From Chlorops oryzae (Eukaryota > Arthropoda > Insecta > Diptera > Chloropidae), in assembly GCA_020466095.1 (NCBI GenBank), contig CM035806.1, forward strand, positions 159,465,667 through 159,529,666: 64,000 nt of DNA, read 5' to 3'. The translations under genes were made by a program, and so were the position numbers. The stretch's first letter is position 1, and the number at the start of each line of letters is the position of its first letter. This document shows positions 1-11,236 of the stretch, piece after piece. Below the pieces are notes generated by a model. It saw only the letters and a program-made list of their open reading frames with translations. It did no database searches and was not told where the DNA came from.

Positions 1-2827
1 GAGCGATTTTTATTAAAATATTGCAATTAATTTTCGGAAATTAATAAAATATACAAACCAAAGAATAATGCCTTGATTTGATTTATCACCTTTTTCGAAT
101 AACGGATAAAGATATGAGTGTTTCAAATTTCGTAGGCCTTATTTTAATCAAGTACCGTTTACTTTCTTTCTGTCGAACAGCAGTTCCGCTGATTGTTCAG
201 GAGCAAGAGAAAGAAACATTCCATTCAAATGAATACCGTCTTGATTATACAATCATCTTATCGGTTAACACTTTTATGATCCAATAATGGAAAAATTTCT
301 TTAAAGTTCTTTAAAATTTGAAATGAAAAAATTGTATTAAAATTGCTTAATTTTCTTTTCTTTGCTCCTCGTTGAATTAAAATTTATAGTCGAAATCAAT
401 TAAATTAGAGGTTTCGAAACATCGATGTTCAAAAAACGGTCGTCCAGAACGATGTATCGATGTTTATTTAGAATCAACATGTTGAAACATCGATGCTTCC
501 AAAACATCGATGTATCGTTTGCATCTTTTCGCTTGTGTGTAAATTTCATTAGAAATTTGGTGTATAATCAGGAGGAATCGCGGCTCTAATGTCATGCTGA
601 AAACATTCATTTTTTCACCGCCATGTTTCCTGCTGGGTACGTACATACATAGCTATTGGAAACAATGGCTAATATAATATGTTAAATTCGAACGCCGCTT
701 GTCATCATCAACATGAATATTGGGCATCCTAAATGCTCCCCCTTCCCGGCTTCCCTTCCAATATTTTTACTTCTTTGGCCAGATAAAAATGGTCCGTGCA
801 AATCTTTTTAGAGAACTGTATGTACATATGTATGTACATATACCTACAAAAACTTGAAAAAATCATTTTAAAAAAGGAATAAGAGGATAAAACAAAAATG
901 TACGGTTACACTGCTGCGATGGGGCTTGTTTGTTTGTCAAGAGCAAATTATTTCAGCCGTGCTAAGCTTTGGCGTACACATAAAGAGGCGCCTTTGTGCA
1001 TTTGGTAGCGTGTGCGTGTGTGTGTGCATTGGCGAAAATAAAAATCAACGGAAAACAAAAACCGTCTGCTTTTAAATCGTTAAAATGATGACGATAATGA
1101 GGAGAGTAAAAATTAATGTTTGCCTTTATTAAGCGCTGATAAATTATGTAATAATTTAATTTGATAATAAAAGCAATTATCATGTTTTGCCATTACTCGT
1201 TAGAGTCCCCCTCTCTCTATCTCCCTCTCGCTCTCGCTCTCTCTCTCTCTATCTCTCTCTCGCTGCCCCCAAGGGGCTCTCTATCCCCGATACAGATACA
1301 TGCAACATAATTTTATTAGTTAGTTCACACAAATTGATATACAAGACGTTAAGAACGAAAGGTTTCGACACTCTCCCGCTAGGAACAGCTGTGAACGCAG
1401 GGGGTGCTTTTTTGGGTTAAGTGCGAAAAACCACGAGAAACTTGTACTGATTCACAATTTTATTATTCATTTAATCCATACCGTCAAAATTTTGCTGTGT
1501 ACGCGCCTGGCTAGCAAAGTTGAACTTTCAGACAAACGCACATTTATGTACGTCCGTCTGTGACGTGCATGTATGTATGTATGTAAGCGACAAGCCAAAG
1601 TATTGGAGTTGACACATGAGCCGCCGTCATTAGAAAATCGCGCCACAATGCCACAATAAATAAATAAACATTCAAAATAAAAATAAATATAATAGAAGAA
1701 AAAATAAAATTAAAATAAAAATAAAAACCATTAGCAGCCAACTTCAGGTGCAGGGATCTATTGGATCCGATGTCACCTGTAAAACACCATTCGATTAACA
1801 GATAAGCATTTCATGCTTTTAAAGCACACAGCACGCATATCCTCAAACGCACTTACGTGCACATGTGTGTGTGTGTGTGTGTCATTGTGTAGCGGATGTA
1901 TGAAGGTCTATTCGTCTGGCTTTGAACCTTTTTGTCTGCCTTTTTTCCTGGTTGTGCTTCTTCTCTCTCTCTCTGTGTGTGTGTGTGTGTGTGTGTGTGT
2001 TCTCAGCTGGCACGGAAATTGTAATCGAAAATAATTGAAAATTTATGTAAAGAATTCTCGTTTGAATTAAAATGGCGTTCTATGCTCATTTAATCATCAA
2101 ATCGACTTCGGATCTATGTACTTCCCGGAGACCACAAGGGTATTACTTAAACCGATTGCTTTAAAGATGAAATTCATCAAAGATTTTGCTTGAAATGAAA
2201 TGAAACGAAATGAATTCGAACGAATTGAAATTATTTGAAATTGCCTGTTTTAAAATGCAAACAGAAACGAAACTGAACTGAACTGAACAAGACGAATCAG
2301 AAGCGCAATATACTTGTCACACGAACGTATTTAGATCGAAATTGAGCAGTTTCAGAAAAAAAATTTCAATTGCCTCAATTTCAAATGTCAAATTTGTTCT
2401 TTCAGCTATTCACTTTTGACTTCACTTTCGTCTCCATATCGGATAGTGATTGTAGTGTGTATCCTGCCGATAAAACAATTATTTTTTGCTTGCCCAACCA
2501 GCAAAGTTGAGAAGTTTGACCAGCCTTAAATCCATCCGAATTATTTTAGTTACATTTCATTAAATAGTTAATATTTTTGTTCGGGGCTCACGGTCCAAAC
2601 ATTTCTATTCAAAAAAATTTTTTTTTTGGCAATCGACAAAAATCGATTCTTTGAAAGTGGAACGTGGAATGTTAATGCAATCGATTTCGAATCCAGCTAC
2701 GATTTCAGTATCAGGAATCCTTGCCACGTCTTAGCCACTTCGACCATGTCAACTATGTGACTTAGGTCACCTTAAATCGTTTAACTCTTGTAATATAAAT
2801 CGATTTATGTTTTTTTGTATATATATC
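1..2827. other. Gene-free AT-rich stretch with simple repeats
   Basis: No reading frame here resembles a known protein and none exceeds about 80 codons. The recognisable content is simple sequence: a TC-rich tract at about 1207-1263, GT runs at about 1866-1881 and 1976-2000, and short GTAT runs near 830 and 1570. The rest is AT-rich intergenic or 5'-intronic sequence, with a few near-repeats of ATCGATGT around 420-515. Confidence 0.6.
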
Positions 2828-3018
2828 AGGCAGAACTGGAGATAGCCCATAGGTAGGTAGGTTGAAGTGCCTGCCACTTAGGCCGTTAATCGGCCCATTG
2901 TGATACCAAGGAGGTTTTCTTCTGTTTGTGCGAGTGTATGTCCTTGAATGTAGTGTGCCCCTAACATGCGGTTTTTGAAAAACCAGTGCGAGGCTTGGAA
3001 CATTACACTCCGTTTCGC

Positions 3019-3096
3019 CTGTGCCGGGAATCGAACCTCGGACTCCACGATCTAGAGCATAGCAGGCATCCCCTACGCAATCCCAGAGCCACTGGA
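3019..3096 (-). mobile_element. tRNA-derived SINE head
   Basis: On the minus strand this reads like the 5' part of a tRNA-derived SINE. A B box of the form GGTTCGATTCC lies at 3027-3037 (as its complement), and an A-box-like TGGCTCTGGG lies at about 3083-3092, at tRNA-like spacing. It is not a functional tRNA gene, because the acceptor stem does not pair. The SINE body may extend left to about 2828. I do not recognise the family. Confidence 0.5.
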
Positions 3097-3979
3097 CTCC
3101 TATATAGCCCGTAAAATAAAAATGAATTTTTTTTTTAAATAAATAGTTTCCCGGGATTTGACTTTCTACTTTACTTTATCTTAAAAGGGATCGAACTGTC
3201 CTAGGTGGTAGTTTTTTCATTTTCCAATTTTTTTAAATTTTATTTTACAGTTCCACAATACTCAAAAACACAGTTGGGGACCGAAAAAAAGAGTCTTCAT
3301 AAGTTCCCTCAATGTATGAAGTTATATGAGGTTCTTAGTAATCCGAAATTTGCTAGAAAGCTCTCACTGGGGACATCGAAAATAGATATAAGCTTTTAAC
3401 TTAAAACTCCATCTAAAAAGCTTATAAACGAATTACAATGGTGGACAAAAAATTTTGAGCAAAATAATGTATATCAATTCCACATTGATAAATATCGACA
3501 AGCAATATCAAAATATGTAAGCAGATTTTATTTAGCAGTCTAGCTTTGCTGCTATAAGCATTTTCCGGTTTCATTAGAGTTGTTTACATTTCGATACATC
3601 TTGTATTAAAAACACTCGTGTCGAATTGTTCTTTATCAAACTCCTCCAAAACAGGTGGTCTGATTCTTCAATGCCACTCAACCTGAATATTTAGTTTAAG
3701 TACCCCCCGACGTATGCGTAATGCTATTTCGAAAAAAACTTTGTACCCAGTTGTAAAAATGTTCATGAAAGATGCATGAATCATGCCTCTTAAGGGTGCT
3801 TTGCATGCATGCCAACCTTCCATGCCCCTTCATTTCTTTTTTATACAGGCTTGTCATAGGAATTCATGCATAGACAAAAAATGTTTGATTTATGCTTGAG
3901 AACCCATGAAACATATCTTCCCTACCATGCATGAATCAATGATCCTGAGAACACAATAATCCAATTGCTGGAATTCGTT

Positions 3980-4041
3980 CGCCTAAACAAGCAGTAACAA
4001 TCCGATGTAGGCGGGATTCAATCCCCGCTGCGGCGAGCGTA
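3980..4041 (+). mobile_element. tRNA-like SINE fragment
   Basis: A B-box-like GGATTCAATCC at 4014-4024 is flanked by short complementary GCGGG and CCCGC arms, like a T-arm, and is followed by a T-rich tail. The A box is weak. It probably represents a SINE fragment inserted in the surrounding repeat. Confidence 0.35.
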
Positions 4042-4303
4042 ATATTTGTTTTTTTTTTGTGAATAATTAGGTAGATAATAATATAACATTTCAAAATATT
4101 TCAAAACTTAGAGGAATAACTTGCTTTCATCCAAACATAAATGAAAAAAAAAATTTTTGTAAGCACGGCGTGTCTGACGACTGGATAGGAAACTTCAGCT
4201 TACAACTGCCAACTTGCTTTCTACCCCCCGCCCCCCCTAATTGGGTCAGACTTTACCACAAATTTGAAAATTTACTTTGCATCTTTCTGAGTCCCAATTT
4301 TTC

Positions 4304-4385
4304 CGCCTGCGACAGGAATCGAACTCGAGCCCTCCAAATTACAAATCGCAACAAGCTCCCATTACGCTACCGAGAGATCTCATTC
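4304..4385 (-). mobile_element. tRNA-derived SINE head
   Basis: On the minus strand an A box of the form GGTAGCGTAATGGG (4358-4371) is followed by a B box GTTCGATTCC (4315-4324). The spacing and both boxes match a RNA polymerase III type-2 promoter of a tRNA-derived SINE. No intact cloverleaf is seen. It lies tail-to-tail with the SINE-like fragment at 3980-4041. Confidence 0.55.
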
Positions 4386-5205
4386 GCGAGTGCTACATCT
4401 GTGTTTTCTAGATGCAAGAGAAAGTTATTTGAAAAAAGTTTTATTTTTTCTTTAAATGATTCATGTATAACATAGTAGGGAAGAAATGTGTTATGTGTTT
4501 TCAAGGATTCATGAATCGAACAGGACCATGAACGCATCAATCATGAATACTACTGGCATGCATTCTTGTTTTACAACAGGGGAAGGCATTAATCATGTAT
4601 ACTACGAGCATGCGTTCTGGTTTTACAACTGGAGAAGAAATGTTTCATGTGTTTTTAAGGCGTCGTGAAACATGCATGATCATGAAAGCAGGAATCATGA
4701 ATTCTTCTGGCATGCATTCTTGTTTTATAACAGGGTAAGGCATGAATCATGAGTACTACGGGCGTGCGTGCTTGTTTTTACAACTGGGTATAGGCCGTAA
4801 CATTACGTATACGTCGTGTATGTAATTTGTAAAAAGTGAATCATGCGTCTTTGAACGTCAAGAGAATGAGAGAGAAAGACGAATAGAAATAGATGTTTAT
4901 ATTTTTGTTTACTGGTTTTTGATACATTAGATTCTTTTGAGGCGGTACGAAGTACGAAGGGTTCCGCTAGTCTTATAATAAATATATATACGTATTAAGT
5001 ACATATGCCAATATTAGTAACAAAAGCTCTAAAGCAAGGCGTAATAGAATCAATCTATAAACATTTTGGATTCATCACGTAAAATTCAATAAAATTCACT
5101 GAAATCACATAAAAAAATTCCTGCTCCCGACACTTTTTTTTCCGATCACTGTTATTAGCCAGAATCAAAGAAGCCATCTCCAAAGTCGGTACAGATTCTC
5201 TATAC

Positions 5206-6028
5206 AGGGTGTCCCGTAGGTGAGTGCTTTTTTTTACAGGGATGGTAGGGGAGGTCACGACAAACAAAAAATCGTATGGTAGGGGGGGTCCCAAATGCAC
5301 CCCTGAGGAGTTATAGGGCCTTAAAGTTTTCTGGCACTAAGTCCAGAAAAACAATTCTCCCACGCTAGTGGCTTACTGTAGAAAAAAAATTGTAATGCGG
5401 TTTGAAAGCCAATTGTACAGGCTTTTGGGCAAAATTGAATTGATGGTCAAAACTGCAGTTATTGTGTGAAAAATAAACGCTCAAAGTCAAAAATTCTGAA
5501 AAAATTTTCAATTATTTTACTTTAGGAGCCATTTTGGTATGGAAAAGGTCCAATTAACACATGCTTTTTTAATTTTTTTTTAAATCTTCGATCAATTTAC
5601 TTCAAATCTGTGGTACATTTGTTATACCTTATTTGCGGTTTAACCTCAGGAAAAATAGGATTTAAAAACGAACTTGAACTTTTTTTAAAATCAATTTAAA
5701 TAATCTCAGCAAAAAATTACCAATTTTTCCAATAAAAGTACGTATGATTTTAAACCAAAATTTGTCTTAAATAAGAAATTGCTGGCTGGCCATTGTAAGC
5801 CAAAGATTGCTATTTTAAGAATTTCATCACATAAAAAAAAGTTGAAGTTCGTTTTTAAATCCCATTTTTTCGATGGTTAAACCGCAAATAAGGTATAACA
5901 AATGTACCACAGATTTGAAGTAAATTGATCGAAGATTTAAAAAAAAAATTAAAAAAGCATGTGTTTAATGTGAGACCTTTTCCATTTAGGCGTCGAAACA
6001 TGGCTCCTGAAAGCAAAATAATTGAAAA
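5206..6028 (+). mobile_element. Fold-back type repeat beginning CAGGGTGTCCC
   Basis: The left end has ACAGGGTGTCCCG and a related copy lies inverted at about 8770-9285. Inside, roughly 5500-5680 is repeated in reverse complement at 5840-6020 (shared landmarks are TTTGCGGTTTAACC and GTTCGTTTTTAAATC), giving a large hairpin with about a 160-bp loop. No open frame of note. It sits between the two copies of the GCATGC-rich repeat. Confidence 0.5.
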
Positions 6029-6525
6029 TTCTTCTGGCATGCATTTGTTTTATAACAGGGAAGGCATGAATCATGAGTACTACGGGCGTGCGTGCTTGTT
6101 TTTACAACTGGGTATAGGCCGTAACATTACGTATACGTCGTGTATGTAATTTGTACAAAAGTGATCATGCGTCTTTGAACGTCAAGAGAATGAGAGAAAG
6201 ACGAATAGAAATAGATGTTTATATTTTTGTTTACTGGTTTTGATACATTAGATTTTTTGAGGCGGTACGAAGTACGAAGGGTTCCGCTAGTCGTGGTATA
6301 ATAAATATATATACGTATCTAAGTACATATGCCAATATTAGTAATAAAAGCTCTAAAGCAAGGCCTAATAGAATCAATCTAGGGTAAACATTTTGGGATT
6401 CTCACCGTAAAATTCAACTAAACATCACATTAAAAATTCCTGCTCCCGACACTTTTTTTCCGATCACTGTTATTAGCCAGAATCAAAGAAGCCATCTCCA
6501 AAGTCGGTACAGATTCTTTATAGTA
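6029..6525 (+). mobile_element. Second, partial copy of the GCATGC-rich repeat
   Basis: Closely matches 4698-5205, about 1.33 kb upstream in the same orientation, including the segments CGGTACGAAGTACGAAGGG and CCGATCACTGTTATTAGCC. The copies differ by small indels. The arrangement is copy, fold-back element, copy, as expected for a tandem duplication that lost or never included the second fold-back element. Confidence 0.6.
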
Positions 6526-6639
6526 AAATGCAGGGTGCGACAAATGCTTCAAATTTAAACTACATATTACTTTGATTTTGATTTTTTTTCCAGAAAGAAA
6601 GTTAATGTTTAACGATTGCAAAATGGGATGAAAGAAATT

Positions 6640-7400
6640 GGGAAATATTAAAAGCCTAGTTCAAAAGTAGTTAGTCTTTAATGCAAAATCCAAGAAATTC
6701 ACCTGGAAAATGTTTGAAAAAAGATCGGAATTTTTATCGTCAAATTCTGAAACGAGTTCGCGTAAACGGATCATTATGGGACAAAGGAACCAGTGTGGAT
6801 TCTCGGCTGGAACATCCATCAACCTGAACTCGTCATCGTTCTAATGAACTGAACATTTCTCGGAATTCTCTGGGATGAATTTTGCATAAAGAGCTCGATA
6901 TGAAGGATTGCAAAGTTCAACTTATGCAAAAAAACTGAAACCTCATGACCATTCGATGCGTTTTCACCTCGCTCAATGGGCTGAAGACTGTTTGGCAGGA
7001 GATGAAGAATTTTACCGAATAATCGCGTTTTCAAATTAGGCTCATTTTCGTCCCAGGGGCTATATCAGCAAACAAAAAATTCCGTATATGGGCAATTCCA
7101 CGAGAAACAGTCCCACCGGTGACACCCGTGACAGTCATTCCGAGTAAAAATTGCGTAATTTCAGTGCCTTACTATCTTTAAAGGCTTTCAAAAACTAAAA
7201 TTTTTTTTTTAAATCACGTCCTTTTTTTTCATAAAAAATGAGCTTCAAACCTAAAAAATAAGTGTCACAGGTGGGACAGTATTCTTGGAATTGCATCATT
7301 GGGCCATTTTTCTTCGAATATGAACAAGGAACCGTCGTGATAGTCAACGGTGAGCGTTAACGTACCCAACGCCCAACGAGTTTAAAACCAATAGTGAATT
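6640..7400 (+). pseudogene. Decayed DDE transposase of the IS630-Tc1-mariner superfamily
   Basis: Conceptual translation in shifting frames shows a helix-turn-helix-like ISRNSLG stretch, then LHKELDMKDCKVQL, KLKPHDHSMR and FHLAQWAEDCL, then a degraded FSDEAHF-like block (IIAFSN-AHF), GYISKQKIPY and, after an inserted MITE at 7090-7296, FFEYEQGT and IVNGER. This order matches the N-terminal two thirds of a widespread insect transposase family. It is disrupted by stops, frameshifts and the insertion and breaks off at about 7400. A C-terminal piece of the same kind of protein lies inverted at 40370-40650. Not functional. Confidence 0.6.
7090..7296. mobile_element. Small MITE inserted in the transposase remnant
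   Basis: Imperfect inverted ends of about 36 bp: GGCAATTCCA..GA at the left with GTCCCACC and GTGACAC inside, and the complementary order at 7259-7296. It interrupts the reading frame of the decayed transposase, whose similarity resumes just after it, which supports a discrete insertion of about 207 bp. Confidence 0.55.
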
Positions 7401-7777
7401 CTTATTGTTTTTCATCCATTTTATGTGGTAATGTTTTCTCTGTGTACCGTACCTTTACCGCTGCGGCGATCAGAATTCGAAATCGAACAATTGATATCAT
7501 GTGTGAAAGGATACCTAGAACTCTGGGATTAAAAAAATGAAAAATATTTCGACAAAAATTATAAATATACCACATTGTTTGCGGTGAAAAAAAAAAAAAA
7601 AAAAAACGCATAAATAAGTATTTATGAAATATTTAATAAATATAAGAAGTAATGCCATTCGCCTAATTAATATTTAAAATCCATTTGGTTTTTTTATTCA
7701 CGCCGCGAATTCCATGGTTAAATCGATACTGGAAAAATCGGAAAATTACTGAAAAATTGCGTAAATTAGGTGGAGTA

Positions 7778-7877
7778 CAGTATTCCCCGGATATATGCAC
7801 CCCGGATGTAAGCACTCCCCGCTTGTTGTCACTATTTTTGGTGCATTTTGCACTGCGCTTATATCCGGAGAATACTG
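7778..7877. mobile_element. 100-bp TA-flanked MITE
   Basis: Inverted ends CAGTATTCCCCGGATATA and TATATCCGGAGAATACTG are flanked by TA on both sides (7776-7777 and 7878-7879), as expected of a Tc1/mariner-mobilised miniature element. The interior is only about 55 bp and includes a second GGATGTAAGCAC motif resembling the terminal repeat. Confidence 0.6.
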
Positions 7878-8539
7878 TACTGCCAAACCAGTCGTGGCAG
7901 TCATACGAATGAAATTGTATTCCATTATGAAATTAAAACTCAGCCTTTCCAATAAATCGAGAATATTGAAAACATAATGAGTATTAAATTTTTTGTTAAG
8001 CCGATGCAAATTTAATATTTTAATTATATTCATTAAAATCAAAACGCCACTGATCTGAGAAGAAGGAAAGACAAAAAAAAAAAAAAAAATATCTATCAAG
8101 GATATTTGAAAGCAGTTCTTTTACGTCTCAAAAGTTTTTCAATATTTTTGTGTTGTTTGCTTGCCCTGTTTATCTTCCAATCATTGAAATCGGATGGAAA
8201 GGCAAAAGCTAAATCAATTTAATTAACAATTGAAAGATTTGTCTAAATTTTCATGAATTTCCGTTTAAGCAAACAAGCCGCAAAAGTGGCCTGTGGCATG
8301 TTAAAAAATCCACAACCTGCCTCATTGCATCTTATTGCTCGCAATCTGAAGTCAATCGCTATGAAAATGATATGCGCTCGTACAGAATTTCTCAATTAAG
8401 GATTTTGTTTTCTTAAGGCAAATATATTTGAGAGAGAAAATCAATTAATTTAATTGAGCTAACTCCTACGGTCCAGAAGAGCCATGTTTGTATAAGAAAA
8501 TGCGATTAACTTCTCATGCTTGAAACGGAAAGAACACAG

Positions 8540-8720
8540 TAATTTGTCGAATATAAAAGCAATGTCGAATGGCTGCCATGCTCCCCGAATTTCTGCGCTA
8601 TACCCTGAGGTGACTCTGCAGTTCTTCGATTGAAATAATTAGCCATGTACTGATAATCTTATGGCGAAACTCCGGTTTCGTTAACATTATTCGGGAGCAG
8701 TGTTGCCTGAGTGATTCAGT
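8540..8720 (+). pseudogene. Possible Tc1-type transposase C-terminal remnant
   Basis: Translation around 8570 gives NVEWLPCSPNF, resembling the NVxEWPxxSPDLNPIE motif around the third catalytic residue of Tc1 transposases. Further on, frameshifted, come pieces like NN--CTDNLM-KLR and IIREQ, which fit the region after that motif. Stops and frameshifts are frequent. The match is short and by eye only. Confidence 0.3.
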
Positions 8721-8769
8721 TTCAACTAGATTTGTTTTTAACAGAAATAAAACTTCCAAAAACGAAAAG

Positions 8770-9285
8770 TTCGCTATGAACTTAAATACGGTGCGGTTTA
8801 AGTTCGTTTTTCAATCCAATTTTTTCGACGGTTTAACCGCAAATAAGATGTAGCATATGTACTACGGTTTCAAAGGAAATCGACTGAAGAATCGGAAGGA
8901 AATTAGAAAAGCATATTCCAATAGGACCTTTTTCATACCAAAATGGCTGCCAAACTAAAAAAAAAAATTATAGTTTTTTCAGAAGTTTTGACTTTGAGCG
9001 TTTATTGTTCCCTCAATCGCTCCCATTTTTACCATCAATTTAATAATTTTTCATAGAAGCCCACACAATTGGCTTTCAAACTTCATTACAGTTTTTTTTT
9101 TTTTTCTACGATAAACTATTAACGTGGGAGGATATACTTTTTCTCGACTTCCTGCTTAGAAACTTGAAGGCCCTATAACTAATATGCGATCCCAACCTCC
9201 CATACGATTTTTTGTTCATTTTGGCTTCCACTACCATCCCTATAAAAAAAGCACTTCCGCACGGGGCACCCTGTATATACATATA
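8770..9285 (-). mobile_element. Second copy of the CAGGGTG-ended fold-back family
   Basis: In reverse orientation this repeats the landmarks of 5206-5680: GCGGTTTAACCG with GTTCGTTTTT, CATTTTGGTATG, CAATTGGCTTTCAAAC, and an end at about 9283 reading ACCCTGTATA. Only one arm of the hairpin seen in the first copy is present. An (AT)n and T tract follows at 9284-9322. Confidence 0.55.
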
Positions 9286-9322
9286 TGTATATATATATAT
9301 ATATGTATTTTTTTTTTTTTTT

Positions 9323-10745
9323 CGAATCAAAATGTATATAAAAGTGTTGGGAGCCTCGCTGGAAAACGTTGGCAGATTTAACTATTTTATCAAAATTGAA
9401 TTTAAAGCAATTTAGAACTGATTGATGCGAATTATTTGAAATGTACAAATGCAATTTTCCTTTATTGAGTACATGGAAAATTGTCTCTTAAAATGCGATA
9501 TGCTGTGTTAGGAGACTTATTTTGTGCGAAATTGCGAGCATTTGTAAATGGAATTCTGTTCGACATTTTGTTATTTTCATACATAAAAATATATTGCCAC
9601 ACATGATACTTCTGTCTTGGGACATTCCAAATGAAAGGCAAATCAGCTCTTATGCATCTTCGATGACGACATGGACGAGGATGGCGAAGCGTATTTTTAA
9701 AACACTGTGTATTCGCGTGTGTGTGCGTGGACCGTTTTTTTTTTTTTTTTTTTTTGTGTGATAGAAAAATGTCAATAAAAGATTCTGTATTTCGTGAATG
9801 CTGGCGTAGAGCTCTCCTTTACGATTGAAAGCCTTTTGTCAATATATTTCGACATTCGATTGTAAGCAATGAACAGAGCATACAAAGGTGTATTTTGTAG
9901 TCCAAATTGTACATATTTGCTTTGGAACGTGTACGAACGAACGCCCATGAATGTACTTAAGTATGATGTACAAACGATTGAAGAACGTATTTCCCTGGGA
10001 ACGAATACGGTACCGAGCTTATTGTTCGGAAAATCTAAAATTAAGTTTGTCGAGTTCCTTTAAAAATTCTATTGTTGAATTTATTGAAATATTCCTTTGA
10101 ACTTTCTTCTCATTCTGTGAAAGCTTTGCGCGACGATCTTTTTACAATGTTAAATTATTAATAGAAATTCCTCCCAATGTCGCTATTGATAATATTGTCA
10201 GTCAACGGACTTTTTCCCTCTAATATCTCTTTAAGGATTTATATATATATATATATATATAAGTATTAGGGTGGCCGCAAAATGTATGGGAAAACATAAA
10301 ATAAGTCAAATTCTGTTTCGCAGGGGCTCAAAAGCTTAGGATCCATTAAAAAAACGTACGTGTGCAAAATTTGATGAAGATTAAGTAATATTTTAGAGGT
10401 AGCGCAATGGCTTCAAAGGTAAAAAAAAATTTAGTATTTTTCTCTCTTCAAATAGGCATTAGCTAAATAGTACTACTCCAAGCTACATGCGATATTTCAA
10501 TGACCTTATTATTTTTCAAAGCTGAATCTTTCATCCTTAGCTCGCAGAGCTCTTTTTCTACAAACACAAAAAAATTTCCCTCATGAAAATCGTTTTTTTT
10601 TTTTTTTTTTTTGAGAAAAAAGTGTTTTCTGCATTTTCCGGATTATTCTTGCCTCTGACAGAAAAAACATCCCCGTTAACAGCCCCGCTTATTTTGAATG
10701 CAGAAAAATTTGTTTGCTTCCTCGCAAAGCTCTATCTCAACAATG
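9323..10745. other. AT-rich sequence with a diverged repeat
   Basis: No gene is visible. A T20-class tract lies at about 9736-9755 and an (AT)n tract at 10239-10261. From about 10266 the sequence starts TAGGGTGGCCGCAAAA and carries repeated GCAAAGCTC and CTCGCAGAGCTC motifs; it looks like an old transposon into which the hAT-like element at 10746 inserted. I could not find a matching right end. Confidence 0.4.
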
Positions 10746-11228
10746 TAGAGCTGTAAGAATGCAAAAATTTACACTACTCGATTGTATTCGTTATTTTTCA
10801 TCAAGTAATCGTTACTAACTACTAGTTACTGAGTACTCTTTATATTTTTTTAAAATATTTATTGTTCATTCATTCACTGAATAACCCAAGGTTGATAAAG
10901 TAATATAAGCTCTCTCATGACATTAAATCACTGGCTTATATGGCTCGAACAGAGCCCCATCCATCTAACATAGTAAAAATAATTTGAATCTTCACCCATT
11001 CACCGTATTCAATAATCAAATATCAATTCAACTCTCTCTAACACCATACGGCTTTGCGGACCCATTATTTCAGTACTTAATTACTCCGGCAATCATCAGC
11101 CAATCATCTTCATTTGTGCAAAAAAGGTACAAGTAACGAGATACATCCATCAGTAACGAGACCTTATTGATAACTGACTACAGTAATCGTTATTTTTTAC
11201 CGAATAGTAACGATATTTTACAGCTCTA
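10746..11228. mobile_element. hAT-like nonautonomous element with 8-bp target duplication
   Basis: The ends TAGAGCTGTAAGA and TTTTACAGCTCTA are inverted, and CAACAATG is directly repeated on both sides (10738-10745 and 11229-11236). TAGAGCTG-type ends with an 8-bp target duplication are typical of the hAT superfamily. Subterminal copies of AGTAACGA and TAATCGTTA occur near both ends. The 483 bp contain no transposase frame, so movement would have needed an enzyme supplied in trans. Confidence 0.75.
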
Positions 11229-11236
11229 CAACAATG

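Larger units (their letters stand above)
3600..5205 (+). mobile_element. Dispersed repeat with internal GCATGC-rich tandem units (first copy)
   Basis: A long repeat of unknown class. Its right part (4698-5205) recurs at 6029-6525, and parts of both flanks recur inverted at about 44745-45430. Between about 4539 and 4790 it holds at least four diverged units of about 50-60 bp, each with an ATCATGAnTACTACTGGCATGC-like start and a TTTTACAACAGGG-like end. No coding capacity is visible. Two tRNA-like SINE heads lie inside it. It may be a nonautonomous DNA element or part of a larger one; the ends are not firmly set. Confidence 0.5.

Noticed and set aside
3019..3096. Functional tRNA gene
   Set aside because: A and B boxes are present but the acceptor and anticodon stems do not pair; a SINE head is the better call.
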